Positions 52,201-62,661 of a stretch of DNA of 64,000 bases are shown here, one piece after another (position 1 is the first letter of the stretch; each line of letters begins with the position of its first letter). This DNA comes from Mugil cephalus (Eukaryota > Chordata > Actinopteri > Mugiliformes > Mugilidae), in assembly GCF_022458985.1 (NCBI RefSeq), contig NC_061777.1, forward strand, positions 12,737,668 to 12,801,667, read 5' to 3'. The notes beneath the pieces were generated by a model. It saw only the letters and a list, made by a program, of their open reading frames with translations. It was not told the origin of the DNA and did no database searches. The translations under genes and the position numbers were made by a program.

Positions 52201-55200
52201 CTGCACACTCTGGTGTAATGACCTCCCTCTGAAGTTTTCATCGCGAGCAGCCCATTGCTGTTTACCTTTGCACCTCTTGCAACACCTCTTGTCCAATTGA
52301 TACTTCGCTGCATTTATTCTCTTCCTGGATTCCACTTGCACTTTACCTTTGTTCTCAGCGTAGCTTTTCTGCTTAAAACCAACGCTGACATTTATATTTG
52401 TGTCTGGTTTGAAATTACTTTTCATGAGTCCTCATTCACTCTTATACTCTGTTGTGCACGGGTGACAGCTCTTTCTAGAGTGAGCTCTGCATCTATTTGA
52501 AGCTGCCCCAATGGTGTTTTATCACAAAGTCCGCATGATGCGTCTATCTCTTATCATCTCATCGTGCAAGGCACCGTAGCCACAGTGCTCTGCCAAACAG
52601 TAAAGTGCAGTGATAAATCTATCAACAGTCTACCCCTTTTCCTGGTATCTCAGGTAAAATTTCGCATGTTCAAAAATCACATACCCTTTCACCACAAAGT
52701 AGCTTTCTCCCTTTCTGACACACGTGTTTTATTCTTTTAGTTGTGCTTCGGTAAGTTGGAGTGTCATCACTACATCCTCAGCATTCTGTCCCATAGTCTA
52801 TATTAAGGCATTTACCTGTTTTTCACCTGGCTGCTTGTGTAGCGCAGATGCTATCCCGTCTCTTTCAAATCTTTTCTTCTATTTGGGCCATTACTCCAGT
52901 TACGACACGTCAAATTTCAGACATGGTAGAATCATCGAATGCTAGCTACTTTCCGTGCTAGTCTTACACAGGACACTTCATTGGTTGTAACCTAATGACC
53001 AAAATAAGATAAGGTGACACAGGGTCAATATAGATGCTCAGAATGTTACTGAAACGTGCACACGGCTGACCCCCTCCACTAGGGGTCAGTATATACAGTA
53101 TTCCAACACCCAGGTGGCAACATGGTCTTAGCAATGAAGCCCATGCCACTGGAAAGCAAATTCCCACAGACCCCAATGTTAAAAACCCCAACTTTACAGC
53201 GATATTAGACATGTTTGCAGCCTGGTACAGAAAAAAAAGAGGTTGCATAGCTTATTTCTCTATTCATAACAACTGTAATGGGATTTGTTTTTCTAGTTCA
53301 TTCATTTATCTTTTATTAAGGTTTAAAATTCTTCTTAATTAGCTGCTAGCCTTGAGCCCTGAGCTAATGACAACTTTTGGCTGAGTTTGAGGGTTTGGTC
53401 CATTTTGTATCATTTTAAATACAAATAATACCTAACTGCTTTGCTTCAACCCCCACGAGAACATCAGGTAAGTGAATTTGTAGTATTATTTATATGGTCA
53501 TATATAGCTAGCCTGGTAGCTGAAGTTAACTATCTAAACTGGAGTAGGGCTCCAGTATAAAGTTAACGAGACTGTCAATCAAACACTGACTGCACTGAAG
53601 TTAAAACGTAATTAATCATTTTTTAAATAATGTTTGTCACTTTGGGAAACATTAGTCCACAACATAAAGTAGTAAACATTTATATATTGTTGATGTCAAA
53701 TGTTTCATATCGTCAATGTTACAGTAACAACGTTAATGAAAGACTTGGAAGCTTCTCCCTGTGTCTGCGTGGGTTTTCCCCAGGTACCCTGGTTTCTTCC
53801 CACCCTCCAGAGACACGCTTGTTAGGTTAATTGGTGATTCTAAATTGACCGTAGGTGTCAGTGTGAATGGTTGTTTCGTTATGTGTTAGCCCTGCGATGG
53901 ACTGGTGACCTGTCCAGGGTGTATCCCACCTCTCGCCCGATAGTGCTGATAGTCTCCAGCAACCCCTGCGACCTAATGAAGATAAGCAGTAGGGGAGAGA
54001 TAAGATGAGATGTTATATTATCACATGGACCCTGACATAATGTTAGTCTAGATGTTGAAACAAGGTCATATGTTAGTTGCTGAAGTTAGATGGTAATGTA
54101 AATTTAGACGATCAAGGAACCAAACTTTGACTGTACACATAGACATTATGTATGTTATCATATGTACATAAAACGCATTATTTCACATGACTATGTCAAT
54201 AGTTACATCTATTTGTCTGTGTTTCCAGTGGAGCAGTGATGTTCTACATGAGGTGAAGAACTGGATTAACTGGACTTCTCATCAGGGCAGAGAACACGTC
54301 ATCATCACTTCATCACGATTCCTTCTTACAACTCTGATGTGTTAACCTTAGTGTTAATGTCTTGATTATTTTGACTTTAATTTGTCAAATTATTATGATT
54401 AATGATAAATGTGTATGTATTAGTATAGTATTTGCTTGTTACAGTCAGCACAAAAGTCCTAACAAGTGCAAATGCAATACAATTTATTGAAATGTGATCC
54501 ATAACTTTTTAACGGAACTCTAAGATTTTTGTTAATTAAATACATTAAACACTAACTGATGACTGTGTTTAATATATTTTTATATTTTAGGGTTAGGGTT
54601 AGCCTAGCTTGCTAGTCTGAGCCAGCACTGTAGCGGAGAGTTTGGTGGGTGGGTATCAACGTCCAGGTTGCCTTAGCTCCGCCCCAACACAACCTCCATG
54701 CCTATATTTGGGATATCCAAATGTGGGCGGGGCAAAGCACATCCAACATGACAACTGCAAGCTCTGCAAACTTCGGGCTTCAGTTTCAAGTTTCCGAATC
54801 CAATGGGTGACGTCACGATGGGTTTGTCCACATTAATAATGATGTTCGATACCACGATTCCAATACTTTATGCAAATACACCTAATGTGTCTGGTAAATC
54901 TAAAGTTTTGAGGTGGTGGCCTCATTTACTATATAGACGAGTTAATACAACAACAGAAAAAACAAACAGACGACACAGTCATACAAAATATTTGAAAATT
55001 GTGTTTCAACCACTAAAAGAATAAGTAAAATAAGAAGTAAAATAGTAAGACCACCCGCCGCATCATAAATGCCTCGTATTCTGTGTGTCGCGGTCTAACC
55101 TGAGGTGTATCACAAGGTTGGTTGTGTTGCCGTGACTAGTAGTAGTAGTAGCAGTAGTGGTTTAGTTACTTTCCACTGTTCATGATACACATTACCTCAA

Positions 55201-56643
55201 ATGACTGAAGTATCAAAAGTACTGATGAGAATCGATTTTAGATCATAAAGATCTGGAGAGGAGAATAAACGAAACGGTGGCTTGTAAAACGAGTAGTTAA
55301 AAACTCCACTAGGTGCCTTTAATGTTAGCCTGATTTAAAAATACCAGTGACGTAAACAAGCTGGTATGAAATGAAAATACTTGTCATGCATATAACTAAA
55401 TGTTTTTAATGTATACCTACTGGCCTACATTTGACAGAGTTTTAATATATGTTTAATGTATAGATTAATGTGGGGCCCAGAAATGCATTTATCCATGTAC
55501 ATGTACTAGTATTGCTGTACTCCATGTTTATTTAATGCTTTCTACCTATTTCCATCTCTCTGTGCTGGTCACCAATCCTGCATTCCCATGAAAGAAGACA
55601 CCAAGACGTGATATCACAGCTGTCACCCCAGCCAACCAACGAAAATGCTGCATACCAGTGGACAGGAAGTCAGAACACACCTCAGGGTCAAACCCAGTAC
55701 GGTTACAACTACCACCACATTGACCAAAGAACTGAAAACCAGTGTGCATACCCAGCCTGCGCAGATGCCAAATCCAGTGGTCAGCAGACTCACACAGATG
55801 TCTATGCTGAATTTACAACTGATGCCACAGCTATACAGTATAGATCCGAGCAGTCAGAGGACTACTTTGAAGCCGGAGTTAATGCAAAGTACAGCTTGGA
55901 TGATGCAGGCTTCAGTCGTCAGTATGTAGCTGACGGCCACTATGTAGGTGACCCCAGTTCTGTATGTACCTCTGAACTCCAGTACTCTCAGTATCAAACT
56001 GACGGTCAGAGTCCATATGAGTGCGACCGCGGTCAATCTCAGTTTGCCGGACAGCCATTCTACCAATCAGATGTCCATTCTGAGACTGAAGATCATGCAC
56101 GATATGTGACCGAGGGATATGTTAACTTCCTCCTGTCAAGGTGAGCTTTCACTCATGTACACTCAATGTTGCACCTCAGTAGAGTCAGGCGCTTCATTGC
56201 TGTGTAACACTTTGATTGCAACTCTTGTATGTGATGTAATAATATGATGTATCAGCTAAAAATATATCACCTGTGTAAGCTGCCCTTTGTGCGACGTTAT
56301 AATAGATAAGGGTCATTTTTCACTGTCCTTTCCAAAAAGATAAAACATGATGATAGGAGTTCTCTGTCCATGAGAAATAGTGAGATATAAAAAGTTGAAG
56401 TGAAGAGTTGCAAAACAAGGAATGCAATGTAATGATTAGTCTCTTATCTATTTCATTGCTTGAGACAGTATTCATATACCCAGATTTAATTTTATCTTGC
56501 CCCCCCCATCCCCCCGGACAAAATCCAAAGTCCTTGTTCCAGTTTGCAGGTGTGTAGCTAGAAACAAAGGCATTCATCATAATGTCAAACATCCTAAACT
56601 GATGTAATTTCCTGCAATTATTTTCTCCATGATCATGTGGCGT

Positions 56644-56700
<57 letters not shown>

Positions 56701-59700
56701 TACTGTAGTATAATTGTTCCTGCTAGCAGTTGCATCACGGTGCTTGTTTTGCCCTACTTTGTAATTCTGATGCCCTGCCTCCTCTTTGGGATACACGACC
56801 CTCCCCTGTATTCCCCAGTCATACACAACAGATCTTTCCATAATTAAGTGGTCATGTGACTTCATTGTGGAAAGAGCGGTTTAGTCGCTCATGCTGAGCA
56901 AAGACAGGATGAGGGAAAGGTAGGTAGGCCCTCTGACAGAGATTTTTTAAAAAAGGAAAAACATTGTGTGTCTACGAGTCTTCGTGTCTATAACCATGTG
57001 TACTAGATTCTTTGTACTGCTTCTCTCTATTGTTAGCGGGCCTTATGCTAATCAGAGTCTGTTAGAGGGGCTTTGGTTGGGGGGAGGTGGCAACACTGCT
57101 CAGTATTGTTTCCTCAGCCCACACGTGCAGCCTGGGAATGAAGCAGTGAGTGCGCTTCTTTCTGTCTGCTTTGTCACTACTGTAGACTTTTACGTCCAGA
57201 GTCAAATTGAAAACGTCTTTCTGCCTAAATGACTTGGTGCAAGTTAGATTCTTCTACCTTGTAGATGATTGTGTTTGGCTTGTTTGGCCCAGTACTATTT
57301 GTGGTTGTGCCTCTGGTGGTATTTGCTATAGCAATGATCATTTATGTAGTAGATCACTATTGTATTTCTGTGCCTTTGAGCAGACATTCCCAACAAGGAG
57401 GGATGATGCTGAAGATGGCCTCCAGTGAGGAAGCTGCTGAGGAGATGGAAGGCAGAGAAGGTAAGTAAACAGAAAGATAAACTAAAAGTGTTTGAAACTT
57501 TAGTTTGAAACTAAACTTTTGAACACTGACTGCACAAGATAATAGTAAGATGGATATCATTTTATAGTTTTGTTGTGTTTGTTGCTTAGGAAGGTAAAGA
57601 GAATTTGTCTTTGGAGGATAATTGCACTGGCCAAGATGAAGAGAAATATGGCCGTATTCCTGTTTTTCATGTAAAAACTACACAGTTTTGGGCTCTGTTT
57701 TCTTCTCTTCGTGTTTTTAATCTGAACACTAAAGGAAATTAAACTTTCTGTGGACAGACCAACTCTCCTCAGCAGATGCATCAGGCGGCTCTAATCAGAG
57801 GAGGAAGTTGGCGGCTCCACCACTGGACGTTTCACTGGACCGCAGTGAGGGGTCTCTCCTCTCAGAAGATGCCCTGGATACAGAGGACGAGGCCTTGGAC
57901 ACTGGGGATGACCTGGATGTCAACATAGATGACTTGGACACTCCGGATGAGGCTGATTCCCTGGATTTCAACAGACATGGTGAGACACACGGCTGCAGAT
58001 ACAATGCAAATATGTCCAAATGCAAAAGACAACAGACGGGTACAGAACGCGCCAGTAAATTCATATGTTTTTGCAGTAGTTGTTGCAGCATCCATGATCC
58101 ATCAGCAGACTTACAGTGTACGAGAAAAAGTAAAAGGGAAAAGACGGCAGACAGATGGTGGTCTTTTTGCACCAACCTTTTTATTGTTTTGTTTTGCTGC
58201 TGTGTCATCAAACAGGGGACTCAGATGAGTCTAATTTAGGTGCAGGAGCGGCGTCGAGTGCCACAGGCCACAGAGCAGCTGAGGAGAGCAGGGACAGCAG
58301 GCTGTGGAGGAGCGTGGTGATTGGAGAGCAGGAGCATCGCATCGACATGAAGTGCATTGAGCCGTACAGAAGAGTCATTTCTCACGGAGGTGTGCAAACA
58401 CGCGTTTCGAATCAGTGTCCCCTTTATGTTTTTTAGCTTCTGTTTATTTGAAATCCGCTGGTGCCCTCTTTCTTCTCCCCGCTCAGTTGTGTGTTATTTT
58501 GTTTTGTTTAGTGTAATCCTACATTTAGTTAATGAAAGCGTATTCTTTTAAGATCAAGCACTATTTTACTTTTTGTGTGGTTTAATTTAATGAATATTTC
58601 TTTATCTTCCTGAACACTGCTGAGCCATCTGTGTCTTTATACACTGATGATTTGATTGAAATTTAAATTGTGAAGCTGTTAATCATTGGGAATCACAGGA
58701 TCAAAAAACTGCAGTAAAAGGGGGTGGATGTTTTATGGAGGAATGACTGGAACAGTTCTTGTCTTAATGTTTTAAAAAAAATTTAAGAAAAACACAGGCA
58801 GGTCAGATATGGACTGTTTGCAAATTTGAGACGTGCACAGGTTTTTGTGCAATGAGTGTCCCAAACTGACTGTCCTCTTTGTGTCTGTGTTTTACATTTT
58901 CAGGTTATTATGCTGAGAAGAATGCCATCATAGTGTTTGCAGCATGTTTCTTACCAGACAGCGACTGTGACAATTACAATTATGTCATGGAAAACCTTTT
59001 TCTGTGAGTAACATATCAGTGCATGCTCAAATGCATGTGGACATGCTGAACAAAATGTGTCTACTCCTGATTGTCACACTCACATCTCATTTCAATAATA
59101 TAGGCATCCAGTCAACAATCTTTATTCGTTTACTATTTTAGGGAGAAATTTCTAAGATTTTGAAGCCGCTTGATTAAAACCGGTTGTATATTTTATTGCA
59201 GTCATTATGGATAAACATACACCAGTCTTAACACAGTATTTTCTGTTGTCTCTGTGTGTGTAGGTATGTAATAAGTACCTTGGAACTAATGGTAGCAGAG
59301 GATTACATGATTGTTTACCTGAATGGGGCCACACCTCGCAGGAGGATGCCAGGATTTACTTGGATGAAGAGGTGCTACCAAATGATAGACAGAAGGTAAC
59401 ATTTACACATATTTAATATTTAATATCCTCCTACAGTTCAATTTGTGTCCACTGATTATTTGTTTTGACTTGATATCACATGAATGTTGAATATTATTGG
59501 CATTATATCTAAAATCAATGTTGTTATTAATCACCGACATATCGACATATATAAGACTAAGACAAGACTGCAATAATCCCCCTAAGAAAACTTTTTGAAA
59601 ATATTCCTTTTTTTGTTTCATTTTTTTGTTGACAGTTAATTTAAAGATTTATGTAAAAATGGTGATGGGATTTATGTTTGAGATATCACATTTTTTTAAC

Positions 59701-62628
59701 AAAATTGTGAAAGAAGATGAATAAGACCAAAGGCAGTAATCCAGCTGTAATTGGTTCCAGTAGAATCTGGAACGTGTAACTTAGATATAACTCCTTTGAA
59801 AAAGTAAGTGAACGTGCAAATTAACCTCAGGTAACTGCAAAGGTGGAAGAATCTTTGTTGTGATTGAAAAAGGAACAGTGGTAAATGGTTTCAACAGTTT
59901 TGATTTCAACAGCAGCGTTTACCATTAATTCTACAGTATCTGGCCGTCAACTGAGCTGCCAGATCCATTTTTTAACAGGTCCAACCAGGAAGTATAGTGA
60001 AAGCTATTAGTTGAGTTACCACCTCTACCTCTCCTCTTTTATCGCAGACTGAAGAAAAACCTGAAGATGTTCATCATTGTTCACCCTTCCTGGTTCATAC
60101 GGACTTTACTCGGAATCACCAGACCCTTCATAAGGTCTCGTTGTCATTTATTTTATTTATTAACAATGTACTCTAAATCTCTGATGTCATTCACACTGCT
60201 TATTATGTATGAACTTTTTTTTTTTTTATTTTATGTCTACGCTGCCATTATCTGGGTAGCAAGTGGCACTTTCCCAGTTCAAGACCTGATATCTTTATAG
60301 CTCATTCCTGGATATCTAGGAGACAATTTCCCAGTTTCTGTTATCAGCTCATTTTACACTCCTATTATCCTCATTGTTGAGGAAGTTGACCCTCCCTTTA
60401 CTGTTATTTTTTTGAATGATGAATATTTATTGGGGTCAAATTGACCTCGAGGATAATAGGAGGATTAAATGAAAACGCTGAAAAAATAACGTTATGGTTT
60501 CTGTTTTCTACAGCTCCAAGTTCAGCAGTAAAATCAAGTATGTGAACAGTCTGCGAGAGCTTGGAGAAATTATCCCAATGGAGTACGTCCACATTCCACC
60601 CAGCATCATCAAGTGAGTGAGACTATATCAGAATTTAATGTCTGTAGCTGCACCTTTTTGGCCCTTTCATGGTGGAAATATAGAAATACCTGCAATGCCG
60701 CATTTTCATCTTGTGCTTTCCTTATTTGATTATAAATGAACCCTGTTACCAAATGAATTCACCGTGCCCTCCTTTACCCCACTGCAGTTCTGTTAATCAT
60801 TACTCCAGCATTGCCCGTTTAAATTGAATATTAAAAACAGGTGGTTGATATGTAATCTTTAATTATATGATACAGTGTACCAACTATGTTTCTATGTGGT
60901 GTGTTTTTGTTCTGTGTTGACTTTGTCTTTGATAAAGGCCATGGTAAAATGTAAATGCTGTAATTCGTGCTGAAGACATGCACTAGAAAGAGGAAACAGG
61001 GACCAAAACCTTTAGTCCATTTGCCCTAATTAGGCATGTTTACACATCTCCCACTCTGCTCCAAGGTATGACGAGGAGAGGGGTATACACAAATTTGCAT
61101 GTCTGAGGTAAACTCCCTAACCTTGGTTATGTTGTTCAGTGCTTCCTTCAACGCTGCCAGGAATGTTCACATGCTGGGACTAACCTTTGACTGACCTGTG
61201 GCTGTCTTTGTGTAAAACATAAAGCAAGACCGATATATTGATTTCCTGATTGAGTCTGTGATGCGGCCTTTTCTGTAACTTGGTTCATTTTTTTATGTGT
61301 AACATTTAAAGTTAATTTAAAGATAATCAACGTATAGTAAATGGATTGTTGTATCTTGCACTAACAACCTGATTGTAACTGCACCTGACTAACTCACTAA
61401 TAGATAACAGCAATTAGCATGAGGCATTTTTGCAACATGCTCTGCCCCGTAACCATTAATACTAAAACGAAGTCATTGGCAGTCAGTGAGGTACTTTATT
61501 GACACTACGGCCACATTGTAACAAGTCTTTTTTACGCATACTGGTTTTAAAGTGCAGTATATTGTAATTACTGAATGTTGTGATAAGAAAACAACATTCA
61601 CCTGAAAGTTCCACACTTTCTGGTACAGATTCACACCACTTGTTACCAGTGAAGTGGTGTCTGTTGAAAATACAGTAATATGCAAGATACACAGGATTTT
61701 ATGTATGATTGGTTAAATCGGGATCTACGTTTCATTGAGGTTAAATGGTCTGCTTGCAGCTCACTTACAACTGAGCATGTATAGAGGCTGAAAACCACAG
61801 ACTAACTCGTACCCAGTGCTTCTGACATCTAAAAAAGTCTAACAAGCAAATGTTAAATGGTCAAATATTGACTATTTGAGGAAAATTGTTGAACCTTATG
61901 CATTGCAGTGCACTCCTTTGAACCTGAACCCTCTTACCAATGCTTGTTGTCCTCAGCTTCTTTTTGTCTTTCAGTGACAGTGCTGGTAAAGACTATAAAT
62001 CCCCCGTAAATGCATGACAAACAGTTGCCCGATCACTTCACAATGTCCCTTACTAACAGTTGCTCTCTGCCCTCTAACCCAATGCTAAACCAGACTGGAT
62101 ACAGACTTGCAGGACACAGCAGCTAAGTAAGTGGTAAGCCACCGTCCTCTGTAATTGACGATAACAGAGATAAACCGCTGGCATCCCCAAGTGTTCATTG
62201 GATAGGGAAGATATTGCCAACATAAAGTCTATGCTATCTTGTAGCAACTTTTTATCTGGTCAACTAATCTCAGTGACAAATTATCGATACATACAGGGAT
62301 TGGAACTAGTTTAGTGTTGATACTGAAAAGTTTTTTATGTCTCCTTTTAGTCAGATGCGAACTGATCTGTTTAACGAGGGAAGTAGAATTATTATTCCAA
62401 GAATTCACCTTTGTACAGTTGAGATAGGCTTCAGCAACCACCGTAACCTTAGTGAAGATAAGTGGTAGTAGAAGATGAGATCCAATGTTCACCTTTGTGT
62501 TCTTATTTTTAACTGCTACAACTTTATCTATATAGCACCTTTCGTACAAATGAACTGCAGCCCAAGGTGCTTCACACATAGAACAAATATATAAAAACAA
62601 GCCCACAGAAGCCTCCCACTTCCACCCC

Positions 62629-62661
<33 letters not shown>

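Larger units (their letters stand above)
51009..53108 (-). mobile_element. internally deleted Ty3/gypsy LTR retrotransposon (prune2 intron 9)
   Basis: Two direct repeats (51009-51138 and 52956-53108) share CATTGGT-GTAA-CTAATGA, GGTCAATATAGATGCTC and CCTCCACTAGGGG-CAGTATATACAG and are read as short LTRs. Between them, on the minus strand, one open stretch (52425-51727) starts in gag/protease-like sequence and runs into an RNase H segment ([15 protein letters not shown], then [11 protein letters not shown]). [16 protein letters not shown] follows near 51680, and [16 protein letters not shown], an integrase core end, near 51160-51215. The polymerase (RT) part and most of the integrase are missing. 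The element cannot be autonomous and lies antisense to prune2. Confidence 0.85.
49757..55597 (+). other. prune2 intron 9 (5.8 kb)
   Basis: Contains CA/TG-rich DNA with ACATAC-type degenerate repeats (49760-50120), a hairpin, a deleted Ty3/gypsy element, a LINE-tail repeat, AT-rich unique DNA and two and a half TTAGGG units at about 54588. No additional exon is recognised. Confidence 0.6.

Noticed and set aside
54586..54604. TTAGGG-like units (possible interstitial telomere sequence)
   Set aside because: Only about two and a half units occur, too few to distinguish from chance in AT-rich DNA.
57200..57380. Hydrophobic open stretch before prune2 exon 11
   Set aside because: It has two membrane-like segments, but no acceptor with matching phase and no similarity to PRUNE2. 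It is pyrimidine-rich intron read as Leu/Val/Phe.
57594..57671. Possible extra prune2 exon between exons 11 and 12 ([19 protein letters not shown])
   Set aside because: The reading looks protein-like, but its phases do not match the neighbours, whereas exon 11 joins exon 12 directly in frame.
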